Assembly: GCF_001434405.1 (NCBI RefSeq)
Contig: NZ_AZFT01000004.1
Coordinates: 38,067-102,066 of the forward strand
DNA: 64,000 nt
Reading direction: 5' to 3'
From: Ligilactobacillus apodemi DSM 16634 = JCM 16172
Lineage (GTDB): Bacteria > Bacillota > Bacilli > Lactobacillales > Lactobacillaceae
The translations under genes were made by a program, and so were the position numbers. How positions within the stretch are numbered: position 1 is the stretch's first letter; the number at the start of each line of letters is the position of its first letter. Shown piece by piece: positions 24,332 through 32,344 of this stretch. The notes under the pieces are model-generated. The model had not been told where the DNA came from and made no database searches. It was given only the letters and a program-made list of their open reading frames with translations.

Positions 24332-25093
24332 CTATTCTCTTTTAACAAAAATATATGTTGTATCATTTGAAAGTTCTGCCTCAAAACGATACCCTAATTC
24401 GTTAAAATTCTGTAACTGTATTAAATCCTCTACCTTTTTTTCTGCTAAATAACGTACAAATTGTCCCCGCGCTTGTTTAGCATGAGTTGCTTTTTGAACT
24501 AACTTTTGTCTTTTAGGATCATATTCTTTAAACTCACAGGTAATGAAAATATCGGTTGGCTCAAGATATTTAGTAATTACCTTAGCGTATTCCTTTGAAG
24601 CTAAATTAACTACTGGTTCTCCGGTCTTAAAAAGTTCATCGTATAGATCTTGCCCCCAAAAATGATATAGATCATGTGCCCCAGCAAAATCGATCTTAGC
24701 TCCCATCTCAAGACGATATTTGACGATCCCGTCAAATGGACGCAAGATCCCATACAAACCTGAAAGGATCCGCAAATTTTTAGCTAAATAATCTAAGTCT
24801 GGTCGTGTCAATAGATCCGGTGCCAATGAACTGTACTGTAAGCCCACATACGAGAATAAGGCTGGCGTAACTTGGTGAGTAAGCTTTGTGCTTTGTAATT
24901 CTTGATAATTACTCATAGCTAATTTTTCACTACATTGCCAAACTTCTTTTACTTGTTCATAAGAAAGTCCTTGTAACCAAGAAAAGAGCGTTTGCGCCTT
25001 AGACAAGAGAACTGGTTTTGTCTGGGCCGAAAAATCAGCCGTTGCATCATACATTTTTTTAGCGGGTGAAATAATTATCTTCAAAGTCTTCAT
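24332..25093 (-). CDS. yaaA: Peroxide stress protein YaaA
   Basis: 253 aa, YaaA/DUF328 family: IIISPAKKMYDATADF at the N-terminus, FSYVGLQYSSLAPD, LSGLYGILRPFDGI (about 110-125) and NLASKEYAKVI near 165 are highly typical. In E. coli YaaA lowers free iron during peroxide stress and binds DNA. It lies between oppC (149 bases away) and oppA (15 bases), an unusual place, and is probably co-transcribed with oppA from a promoter in the 149-base gap where -10-like TGTTAAAAT follows a palindrome. Confidence 0.95.
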   Translation of the reverse strand: MKTLKIIISPAKKMYDATADFSAQTKPVLLSKAQTLFSWLQGLSYEQVKEVWQCSEKLAMSNYQELQSTKLTHQVTPALFSYVGLQYSSLAPDLLTRPDLDYLAKNLRILSGLYGILRPFDGIVKYRLEMGAKIDFAGAHDLYHFWGQDLYDELFKTGEPVVNLASKEYAKVITKYLEPTDIFITCEFKEYDPKRQKLVQKATHAKQARGQFVRYLAEKKVEDLIQLQNFNELGYRFEAELSNDTTYIFVKRE

Positions 25094-25126
25094 TCCATTC
25101 TTTTTTACCCAAATTTTAACATATGC

Positions 25127-25142
25127 TGTTTCACATGAAACA
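25127..25142. other. parS-like 16-base palindrome
   Basis: TGTTTCACATGAAACA differs at one central base from the ParB-binding parS consensus (TGTTNCACGTGAAACA). It lies in the oppC-yaaA gap and overlaps the expected -35 region of yaaA, so it may instead be an operator. mnmEG and khpB, usually near oriC, are in the window, which favours a parS. Confidence 0.45.
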
Positions 25143-25242
25143 TTGGAAAACTTTTACCCGCTATTTAGCTATTTTCTAAAAATCAGTCCGTTACTTTTCC
25201 TCTCCCCATTTATGTTTTTACCCAATAAAAAAATATTTATTT

Positions 25243-26127
25243 TTAACCTAACCTTTGCCGAGCATCAAAAGCTCGCCGAATAACATTACCAACATAGCTG
25301 ATCCCCACACAGATAAATAAGATCACTAACGCAGCTGGTAGCCAGACCCACGGTGCACCAGTAATAACTTCTGGGTCTTGCGCTAACCCGATCAATGTAC
25401 CTAAACTCGGCACAGAATCAGGTAAGCCAAAACCTAAAAAGCTAAGTCCCACTTCGATCCCGATATTTGAAGTTAAATTCAAGATCAGATCAACGATGAT
25501 CAGTGAACTCATATTTGGTAAGATCTCAAACAACATGATTTTCCACGAGCGCATCCCCGAAGTTACCGCAGCAAAAACATATTCTTTTTGAGCTTCCGCT
25601 AAAGTTTTAGACCGGATCAACCGAGCTGTTCCGACCCAAAGAAAAGACGAAACAATCAAAATAAAATCTAAAATACTGTAATTAGGTATGATCGAAACAA
25701 GGACAATGATCACCATGAGCATTGGTAAGATCATCATAAAATCTAAAAAGCGCATCATTACATTGTCAACGACTCCACCATAATATCCGGCGACCAACCC
25801 AAAAACGATCCCGATAACTTCAACGATACACGTAACTGCGATCCCAATGTTAAGTGAGTTTCTGACACCTAAGACAAGATATTGGAACACGTCTCTTCCC
25901 CCTGAATCAGTTCCCAATAAGTGTCCATCTTTTAGCGGTGCGCTATATCCATTTAAAAGGTCGATATGCATGACTTGTTTTTGATTTAAAGCCAACGCAT
26001 AGCCATAGACAAGTAAAATAAGACCAACTAAAAAAAATAAGAAAAATGTCGCACCTTTGTCGTGTTTAAATTCTCGTAAAATCACGTTAAAATTTGTATC
26101 ATTACGTACTTTTTTTGATTTTTTCAC
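25243..26127 (-). CDS. oppC: Oligopeptide ABC transporter permease OppC
   Basis: 294 aa. TM helix at about 30-50, then the binding-protein-dependent permease domain with five more TM helices; the EAA loop reads AAVTSGMRSWKIMLFEILPN (about 190-210). The GTDSGGRDVFQYLVLGVRNSL segment is typical of OppC/DppC. It starts 13 bases after oppB in the same operon. Confidence 0.93.
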   Translation of the reverse strand: MKKSKKVRNDTNFNVILREFKHDKGATFFLFFLVGLILLVYGYALALNQKQVMHIDLLNGYSAPLKDGHLLGTDSGGRDVFQYLVLGVRNSLNIGIAVTCIVEVIGIVFGLVAGYYGGVVDNVMMRFLDFMMILPMLMVIIVLVSIIPNYSILDFILIVSSFLWVGTARLIRSKTLAEAQKEYVFAAVTSGMRSWKIMLFEILPNMSSLIIVDLILNLTSNIGIEVGLSFLGFGLPDSVPSLGTLIGLAQDPEVITGAPWVWLPAALVILFICVGISYVGNVIRRAFDARQRLG

Positions 26128-26140
26128 ACGCGGTTCCCCC

Positions 26141-27100
26141 TCACTCTATCCGAACACGCGGATCAACGATACTTAAAATAATGTCTGAAAGTAACGATCC
26201 TATCAGCGTTAAGATTCCATAAAGTAAAACAAGTGCGGTGATCACTGAATAATCACGGTTCATGATCGAATCCATAAATAGTAGCCCCATGCCAGGATAA
26301 TTAAAGATCTGCTCTACAAAGATCGAGCCCCCTAATAATCCTGTGATCGAATATCCTAAAAAAGCAGCGATCGGCAACAGTGAATTCCTAAAAATATGAC
26401 GCTTAAAGATCTGTTTTTCTGGAACGCCCTTAGCACGTGCAGTTTTAACATAATCTTGATTTTTATTGTCGATCACTTCACTGCGTAAATATTGCACAAC
26501 TGAGGTCACACTGATCAACGCCATTAAAATTGCCGGTAAGATCATGTGCTTGAGCCGACTTAATAAGTATGACAAACCACCTGTTACATCGACATCAACA
26601 GAGCCAGATGTTGGAAACCAGCCTAACTTGTAGCCAAATAACCACACACCCAATAAGTAAAAAACAAAAGCTGGGATCGCATAAGCTACAAAAGTATAAA
26701 ACATGATGAAATTATCCAGTTTTGTATTTTCATAGCGTCCAGCGGTCAATCCTAATGGGATAGCCAATAAATAGCTTAATATCATCGTGATCAGCGACAG
26801 CCACAAGGTATTCCACATCCGTGAAGCGATCAAAGTACCGACTGGTGTTTTAAACTGATAACTGATCCCTAGATCTCCGTGAAACATTTTGACTATCCAG
26901 TGGTAGTACTGAATGTACCAAGGATCATAAACACCAGCTTTGATACGCAACTGCTCAATTTGGGCAGCTGACGTTTGTGGGGTGACCATTCCTGTAAATG
27001 GATCACCGGGCATTAATTTGGCTAAAATGAAGATCAAAATGCTCAATAAAATAATTTCCGGGATCATCACCAAGAGTCGCCGTAAAATCGTTTTCCACAT
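26141..27100 (-). CDS. oppB: Oligopeptide ABC transporter permease OppB
   Basis: 319 aa, six TM helices. Typical OppB start (LRRLLVMIPEIILLSILIF), MPGDPF near residue 30, and the EAA loop RAKGVPEKQIFKRHIFRN (about 223-240). It forms the channel with OppC. It begins 133 bases after oppF; that gap holds an 11-base inverted repeat (27152-27162 with 27214-27224). Confidence 0.93.
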   Translation of the reverse strand: MWKTILRRLLVMIPEIILLSILIFILAKLMPGDPFTGMVTPQTSAAQIEQLRIKAGVYDPWYIQYYHWIVKMFHGDLGISYQFKTPVGTLIASRMWNTLWLSLITMILSYLLAIPLGLTAGRYENTKLDNFIMFYTFVAYAIPAFVFYLLGVWLFGYKLGWFPTSGSVDVDVTGGLSYLLSRLKHMILPAILMALISVTSVVQYLRSEVIDNKNQDYVKTARAKGVPEKQIFKRHIFRNSLLPIAAFLGYSITGLLGGSIFVEQIFNYPGMGLLFMDSIMNRDYSVITALVLLYGILTLIGSLLSDIILSIVDPRVRIE

Positions 27101-27151
27101 ATTGCTTTACTCACAATAGTTCACAAGAGTCCACCGCTTTTGCCTGATGAA

Positions 27152-27224
27152 CAAGAAAGTTCTATCTTCCCCTTTCTTTGATTTTTTCAACTCCTATCCA
27201 CTCTTGCACTTTAACTTTCTTGTG
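27152..27224. other. Inverted repeat in the oppF-oppB gap
   Basis: ACAAGAAAGTT (27152-27162) and AACTTTCTTGT (27214-27224) are perfectly complementary over 11 bases and 51 bases apart. In the opp mRNA they could form a large stem between oppF and oppB, perhaps stabilising or processing the transcript. There is no T-run, so it is not a simple terminator. Confidence 0.45.
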
Positions 27225-27232
27225 GATAATGG

Positions 27233-28171
27233 TCATTCTTTTTTTAAAGCTACCGCATGCGTTTTAGTGATTTGTTCTAACGGATATACATGTCCATTTT
27301 TATCGTAATAATCCTCTTTTAACGAATCATATTCACACTCTAACCGTTGGCGTTCATCGCGATGCTTTTTCCGCAATAAAACATTAGTCTGTGGGATCGC
27401 AGCTAATAGTCGTTTAGTGTAAATATGTAGGGGATCTTCATAAATATCATCACGTGTTCCTACTTCAACAAACCGTCCCTTATGCATGATCGCTAATCTG
27501 TCACACATATGATGTACGACACCTAGATCGTGTGAAATAAATAGATAAGCCACACCATATTTTTCCTGAATATCTTTCATGTAATTCAAAACTTGTGCTT
27601 GAACGGATAGATCCAAAGCTGAGACTGGCTCATCAGCAATGATCAATTTAGGTCTAGGTGCAACAGCACGGGCAACTCCGATCCGCTGCCGTTGTCCTCC
27701 AGAAAATTGATAAGGATATTTATATAGTGCTTCTTCATCCAGTCCTACCGTTTTCAATAATTCTACAACTCGCTTTTTTAGGGCCACACCTTTTAAATTT
27801 TCAAAGTTTTTAAGTGGTTCCCCGATAATATCGATAATTTTTTTCTTAGGATTTAGACTCGATAATGAATCTTGAAAGATCATTTGTACTTCTTTGTTAT
27901 ACTGCATCTTTTTACGGACATGCTTATCAGTCACATCCTTACCAGCATAAGTGATCGTACCTGACGTAGCTTCTAGTAATCCTACTAAAGTTTGACCGAT
28001 CGTTGATTTTCCCGAACCAGACTCTCCGATCACGCCATAACTTTCTCCTGGTTTGATATCGAATGAAACACCATCAACCGCATAAACATAGTCATTTACA
28101 TGCTTAAACATACCTGAACGCACCGGATAGTAGACACATAGATCTTTAACTTTAAGTAATTCCTCCATCAT
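27233..28171 (-). CDS. oppF: Oligopeptide ABC transporter ATPase OppF
   Basis: 312 aa from ATG 28169-28171, seven bases after GAGGAG. Walker A GESGSGKST, Q-loop MIFQDSLSSLNP, signature FSGGQRQRIGVARA, Walker B LIIADEPVSALD and H-loop FISHDLGVV are all consensus. The C-terminal oligopeptide-transporter extension is present (PLHIYTKRLLAAIPQ). It energises peptide import with OppD. Confidence 0.94.
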   Translation of the reverse strand: MMEELLKVKDLCVYYPVRSGMFKHVNDYVYAVDGVSFDIKPGESYGVIGESGSGKSTIGQTLVGLLEATSGTITYAGKDVTDKHVRKKMQYNKEVQMIFQDSLSSLNPKKKIIDIIGEPLKNFENLKGVALKKRVVELLKTVGLDEEALYKYPYQFSGGQRQRIGVARAVAPRPKLIIADEPVSALDLSVQAQVLNYMKDIQEKYGVAYLFISHDLGVVHHMCDRLAIMHKGRFVEVGTRDDIYEDPLHIYTKRLLAAIPQTNVLLRKKHRDERQRLECEYDSLKEDYYDKNGHVYPLEQITKTHAVALKKE

Positions 28172-28190
28172 AGCCCATCTCCTCTCTTTT

Positions 28191-29171
28191 TCATTCTTGT
28201 GAGAATTTAAAATCTTTCCAACAAACACATCTCACATAATGTCCCTCAGCTACTTGATGCATTTGGGGCTCACTTTCATGCGGAAGCTTACTTAGCCATG
28301 ACACCCGTTTAGAAAAGCGACAGCCACTATGCTCCATATTTTTTAATGAAGGTACCATCCCTTCGATCACGTATAATTTATCTCGTACTTTGTCTGCCTG
28401 TGGCATCGAACGTAAAAGCGAACGTGTATACGGATGTTTCGGCTCAGTAAAGAGCTGTTGAACGCTTCCTGATTCGACCACTTGACCAGCATACATCACC
28501 GCTACTCGATCGGCCATTTGGGCAACAACGCCCAAGTCATGGGTGATCAAAATGATCCCTGCATGATTTTCTCGTTGGATCTTCATCAAGAGATCCAAGA
28601 TCTGTGCTTGGATCGTCACATCAAGCGCCGTTGTTGGTTCATCGGCAATGATCAAATCTGGTTTACATGCGATCGCAATGGCAATGATCACCCGTTGACG
28701 CATCCCACCAGAAAGCTCATGTGGATATTGCTTTGCAACACGTTTGGGATTTTGGATCCCTACTTGTGAAAGTAATTCCTGCACACGCAAATCTTTTTGC
28801 TCTTCGCTTAAGGTGGTGTGTAAAGTTAGACTTTCTTTGATCTGGTCAGCAACCCTCATCAATGGATTTAAAGCGGCTAATGGATCTTGGAAGATCATCC
28901 CGATCTTTTCTCCGCGGATCTGATCCATTTCCTGAGCACTCGTGCCGACTAATTCTTGATCACGATATTTGATACTTCCTGAGATCTTTGTTTGTTTTTC
29001 GTTGTAAAGTCCGATAATACTAGTCGCTAAAGTACTTTTACCACAGCCGGATTCCCCGACGATCGCTAAGATCTCATCTTCATTTACATTTAGGCAAACG
29101 TCATCAAGAGCATTATAGTAGTGCCCATCAACTTTAAAAGCAGCATTGACATTTTTCATTTCTAACAACAT
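28191..29171 (-). CDS. oppD: Oligopeptide ABC transporter ATPase OppD
   Basis: 326 aa from ATG 29169-29171, behind AGGAGGG; a longer start at 29240 lies in the promoter. Walker [11 protein letters not shown]-loop [11 protein letters not shown], signature [14 protein letters not shown], Walker [14 protein letters not shown]-loop ITHDLGVV. The C-terminal region has only two clear Cys (SGCRFSK and VRCVCW) of the Fe-S motif known in OppD/DppD proteins (VRCVCW holds two, so three in all). First gene of the operon. Confidence 0.94.
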   Translation of the reverse strand: MLLEMKNVNAAFKVDGHYYNALDDVCLNVNEDEILAIVGESGCGKSTLATSIIGLYNEKQTKISGSIKYRDQELVGTSAQEMDQIRGEKIGMIFQDPLAALNPLMRVADQIKESLTLHTTLSEEQKDLRVQELLSQVGIQNPKRVAKQYPHELSGGMRQRVIIAIAIACKPDLIIADEPTTALDVTIQAQILDLLMKIQRENHAGIILITHDLGVVAQMADRVAVMYAGQVVESGSVQQLFTEPKHPYTRSLLRSMPQADKVRDKLYVIEGMVPSLKNMEHSGCRFSKRVSWLSKLPHESEPQMHQVAEGHYVRCVCWKDFKFSQE

Positions 29172-29211
29172 GCTCTTCCCTCCTAAAAATTGGTCAAGTG
29201 AATTTTTACCA

Positions 29212-29256
29212 ATTTTATTTACTAAATTTATTTTTGTCAATGGTTATTTTACTAAA
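29212..29256 (-). promoter_or_regulatory. opp operon promoter with TTTACTAAA motifs
   Basis: Minus strand: TTGACA (29235-29240), a 17-base spacer, TAAAAT (29212-29217). TTTACTAAA occurs inside the spacer (29218-29226) and just upstream of the -35 (29248-29256). Further copies lie at 29335-29343 and at 29432-29440 before the brnQ promoter, suggesting one regulator for peptide and branched-chain amino acid uptake. Confidence 0.6.
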
Positions 29257-29373
29257 CAAATTTACTTTAAAGCTAAATTTTCCCTAAAAGACGCTTGAAC
29301 AAGAGATGCGTTTAAACCTTTGTCTACTAATATATTTACTAAATAATCACTACCTCATTTTAGCCTGAATATT

Positions 29374-29388
29374 AGAAAATGATTATCA
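29374..29388. promoter_or_regulatory. Fur/PerR-like 7-1-7 sequence
   Basis: AGAAAATGATTATCA matches 12 of the 14 fixed bases of the Fur consensus TGATAATNATTATCA. It sits between the opp and brnQ promoters. In AT-rich DNA such matches can be chance. Confidence 0.3.
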
Positions 29389-29448
29389 ATATTTCTCAAT
29401 AATTTCATTTTCACGTCAAAAAATATTGAGATTTACTAAAAAAAGTAA

Positions 29449-29477
29449 TTGACAATCTAAATAAAAGGTTGTAAATT
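29449..29477 (+). promoter_or_regulatory. Promoter of the T-box/brnQ transcript
   Basis: TTGACA (29449-29454), a 17-base spacer and TAAATT (29472-29477), immediately upstream of the T-box leader. Confidence 0.75.
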
Positions 29478-29489
29478 TAGTTCAACAAT

Positions 29490-29790
29490 AAATATCAGCG
29501 AACGCAGTGAGAAAGACAAGTAACTCTAAATGCGCCTAAAAGCGAGCTCCGTGTGGTGAAAGGGAGCAGGTCGACTTTAGAGTGAAAAATCACTTTCGAG
29601 CGTTGTGTCGAACGAAAGTTTTTTAGTAGATACTCTGGGTACACCCATTACAGTGTTAGCATATCGCCCTATTCTAGATCACGGGCCGTATGTGAAAGGT
29701 GAACGTAGCGAGGCGTTCATAAAACAAGGTGGTACCACGCTCGACAGGCGTCCTTGGACTAGCAATCTAGTCTAAGGGCGCTTTTTCTTT
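29490..29790 (+). promoter_or_regulatory. T-box riboswitch leader, isoleucine specifier, before brnQ
   Basis: Stem I: AACGC...GAAAG (29501-29515) pairs with CTTTC...GCGTT (29593-29604), then ACTCTAAA with TTTAGAGT. The specifier loop has AGTA on the 5' side and GAAAAATCA on the 3' side; the codon ATC (29589-29591) is followed by the conserved purine A, which reads as isoleucine. The T-box sequence AAGGTGGTACCACG lies at 29726-29739. The terminator GCGTCCTTGGACTAG/CTAGTCTAAGGGCGC (29748-29782) with TTTTTCTTTT follows. Uncharged tRNA-Ile would prevent termination and switch on brnQ. Confidence 0.92.
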
Positions 29791-29865
29791 TAGTTCCGAT
29801 ATTTGCCGTGTAACTAAAGTAACTGATGACACTACATCGTGGCATCAAGAAAAGGAGCAAAAAAT

Positions 29866-31239
29866 ATGAATGACGGAAATAAAAAAATGACTTTCAAAGA
29901 TTATGCTGTTGTTAGTTCATTACTTTTTGGGCTATTTTTCGGAGCTGGTAACTTGATTTTCCCACTCCATTTAGGACAATTAGCAGGTCACAATTGGGGG
30001 CCTGCAGCCCTAGGATTTTTAGTCACTGGGGTTCTCTTACCTTTACTCTCGGTCTTAGCGATCGCGATCACCCGTGCCAAGGGAGTCTATGATGTTGGAC
30101 TTCCATTAGGGACAGGCTTTGCCTTAGTCTTTATGGTCTTGATCCATGCCACGATCGGTCCACTTTTTGGGACACCAAGAACTGCAACGGTCGCTTACTC
30201 TGTTGGATTAAAGCCATTTTTAGGAGCTAACAATAGTTGGGGGTTACTTTTATTTTCAGCCCTATTCTTTACCGCAGCCTTTGCTTTTTCCTACCGCGAA
30301 AATGATATCTTGGCTAACGTTGGGAAAGTCCTAAATCCACTCTTCCTCACTTTGCTTACCTTAGTCTTTCTCGTTGCTTTCGCTAATCCGCTTGGTTCGA
30401 CGGCTACAGCACCAGTCACCGCAGCTTATTCGAATCTCTCAAATGCCTTGACCAACGGCTTTTTAGAAGGTTACAACACAATGGATGCCTTAGCTGGCCT
30501 TGCTTTTGGGGTCACCGTTGTTACAGCCATCCAACAAATGGGGCAAAAAGACCCGAAACATGTCTCATTAGTGACTGCTAAGTCTGGTTTCTTTTCTATG
30601 GGTGCCGTTGCCTTGATCTATTTACTTTTGATCTTGCTTGGTGCAATGTCACTGGGTCAATTTAAGTTATCTCCCGAAGGTGGCACGGCTTTTTCTCAAA
30701 TCGTCACTGCTTATGCAGGCCCACTAGGACAAGCTGTTTTAGCTGCTCTTTTGACTGTAACTTGTTTAACGACCGCAGTTGGCTTAGTAGCAGCTTTTGC
30801 GCAAGACTTCCACAATCATTTTCCCAAAGTTAGCTACCATGTTTGGCTCTTTTTAAGTTGTTTCTCGTCATTTTTAACAGCTAACTTTGGACTTGAAACG
30901 ATCATCGCCTGGTCAACTCCAATGTTGATGTTCTTATACCCACTCTCAATGGTCTTGATCTTGTTGTCAGTCTTTTCACCGCTCTTTAAACGTGATGGCG
31001 TTGTTTACTTAATGGTCGTTGTCTGCACCGTTGTTCCTGCATTCTTCGATATGGTCGTTGCCTTTCCCAAAGTTGTTAGCCAAAGTGCATTTGGGCTTAG
31101 CGTTGCTGGCTTACGCTCCTATCTTCCGTTAGCAAGCATCGGTATGTCTTGGGCAGTCCCAGCCTTGGTCGGCTTAGTGGTGGGCTTATTGCTCCACTTT
31201 GTTCGTCGTGGAAAATTACCAGAAATGGTCAGTGAATAA
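29866..31239 (+). CDS. brnQ: Branched-chain amino acid transporter BrnQ (LIVCS family)
   Basis: 457 aa from ATG 29866, nine bases after AAAGGAG; a longer in-frame start at 29839 is not used. About 12 TM helices; the LFGLFFGAGNLIFPLHLG segment near residue 20 is the family signature. It imports leucine, isoleucine and valine with Na+ or H+. Expression is governed by the isoleucine T-box in front, so it rises when tRNA-Ile is uncharged. Confidence 0.95.
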   Translation: MNDGNKKMTFKDYAVVSSLLFGLFFGAGNLIFPLHLGQLAGHNWGPAALGFLVTGVLLPLLSVLAIAITRAKGVYDVGLPLGTGFALVFMVLIHATIGPLFGTPRTATVAYSVGLKPFLGANNSWGLLLFSALFFTAAFAFSYRENDILANVGKVLNPLFLTLLTLVFLVAFANPLGSTATAPVTAAYSNLSNALTNGFLEGYNTMDALAGLAFGVTVVTAIQQMGQKDPKHVSLVTAKSGFFSMGAVALIYLLLILLGAMSLGQFKLSPEGGTAFSQIVTAYAGPLGQAVLAALLTVTCLTTAVGLVAAFAQDFHNHFPKVSYHVWLFLSCFSSFLTANFGLETIIAWSTPMLMFLYPLSMVLILLSVFSPLFKRDGVVYLMVVVCTVVPAFFDMVVAFPKVVSQSAFGLSVAGLRSYLPLASIGMSWAVPALVGLVVGLLLHFVRRGKLPEMVSE

Positions 31240-31262
31240 CTTTTCCTACTATATAAATACGC

Positions 31263-31299
31263 AAAAAAAGTCAGCAGTTTTTTTCTGCTGACTTTTTTT
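31263..31299. terminator. Bidirectional terminator between brnQ and DUF441 gene
   Basis: AAAAAAAGTCAGCAG, a T-rich loop, CTGCTGACTTTTTTT. Confidence 0.93.
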
Positions 31300-31313
31300 C
31301 TACTATATTATTT

Positions 31314-31775
31314 TTATTTAAAACTCAAACCTAATAAACTGATGATCACAAAAGTCATCCCACTTGCAATCACGGGTCCAGCGGCGACACCACGCAAGAA
31401 AACGACTCCCAAGATCGTCCCAAAGACGAGTGCGACCGTGACTTGTGGCGTTGCAGCTAATTGATCGACCCCATAGCGTGATAAAATCGCCACTAAGATC
31501 CCACAACCAACTGCAATCCAGCCGGCCGGCATCTTAAAGGCATCAACCAAGTCTTTAAAAGTGATCTCGCCCGTTGCGATCGGAATCAAGATCGCCACCG
31601 AGATGACTGTAACGCCCCAATTGATCCCTTTATCTTGAATAAGCGGGAACCATTTTTCCGCTAATGGTGGCAATAATTTGATTACCATGACCACTAAAGT
31701 TGCAATGATCAAAGAGTTGTTTTTTCCAAAAAACGAGACTGCTAAGATCAGTAATAAAAATAACCATGTTTCCAT
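31314..31775 (-). CDS. DUF441 family membrane protein
   Basis: 153 aa with four or five TM helices; ends LLGLSFK as in the YeaL/DUF441 family. The segment [20 protein letters not shown] and [20 protein letters not shown] are typical of it. Function unknown. Single gene; TTTCCCGGGAAA, a perfect palindrome, lies at 31821-31832 in its promoter region. Confidence 0.88.
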   Translation of the reverse strand: METWLFLLLILAVSFFGKNNSLIIATLVVMVIKLLPPLAEKWFPLIQDKGINWGVTVISVAILIPIATGEITFKDLVDAFKMPAGWIAVGCGILVAILSRYGVDQLAATPQVTVALVFGTILGVVFLRGVAAGPVIASGMTFVIISLLGLSFK

Positions 31776-31848
31776 TTATAATACCTCGATCCTTTTTTAC
31801 ATAATCAAATCATAACAAATTTTCCCGGGAAATATCACCCACCTTAAC

Positions 31849-31903
31849 TTGACAAAATTAGGATAATTTTTTACACTAAATAATCATTAGTTAGCTAGCT
31901 AAC
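31849..31903 (+). promoter_or_regulatory. Promoter and operator of the marR-MFS operon
   Basis: TTGACA (31849-31854), a 17-base spacer and TACACT (31872-31877). GTTAGCTAGCTAAC (31890-31903) is a perfect palindrome just downstream of the transcription start, the usual position for autorepression by a MarR protein. Confidence 0.8.
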
Positions 31904-31928
31904 AAATAATTTTAAGGGGGCCTTTTTC

Positions 31929-32342
31929 ATGACTAAAACAACTGGCCGTGTCATTATTAATACTGCTAACCAATTGACTAAAAACTTTGGTAATTTCGCC
32001 AAAAAATACGGTCTAACTGGGACGCAGATGGAAATTATTGATTTTCTTGCCAGTAATGAAAAAGAAATATATTTCCAATATGATCTAGAACGTGAATTTA
32101 ATATTCAACGCTCAACCGCTACGGTATTGTTACAACGCATGGAAAAGAAAGGCTTAATTGAGCGTCAACGTTATCCTGGAGATGCACGGCAAAAGGTAAT
32201 AACGCTTAAGCCCAAAGCACAAAAACTAGTCCAAGAGTGTCAAAAATTTCTTGTAGCCGAAGAAAACGCGCTCCATCAACGTTTTTCAGCAACTGAAATT
32301 GATACCCTTAAACGAATTTTAGCTTTTTATATGGAGGAATAA
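31929..32342 (+). CDS. MarR family transcriptional regulator
   Basis: 137 aa, no Cys in the N-terminal helix. Winged helix at about 25-105: LTGTQMEIIDFLAS, then RSTATVLLQRMEKKGLIERQ and the wing with DARQKVITL. It probably represses its own operon through the palindrome at 31890-31903 and releases on binding a compound exported by the MFS protein encoded two bases downstream. Confidence 0.92.
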   Translation: MTKTTGRVIINTANQLTKNFGNFAKKYGLTGTQMEIIDFLASNEKEIYFQYDLEREFNIQRSTATVLLQRMEKKGLIERQRYPGDARQKVITLKPKAQKLVQECQKFLVAEENALHQRFSATEIDTLKRILAFYMEE

Positions 32343-32344
32343 AT

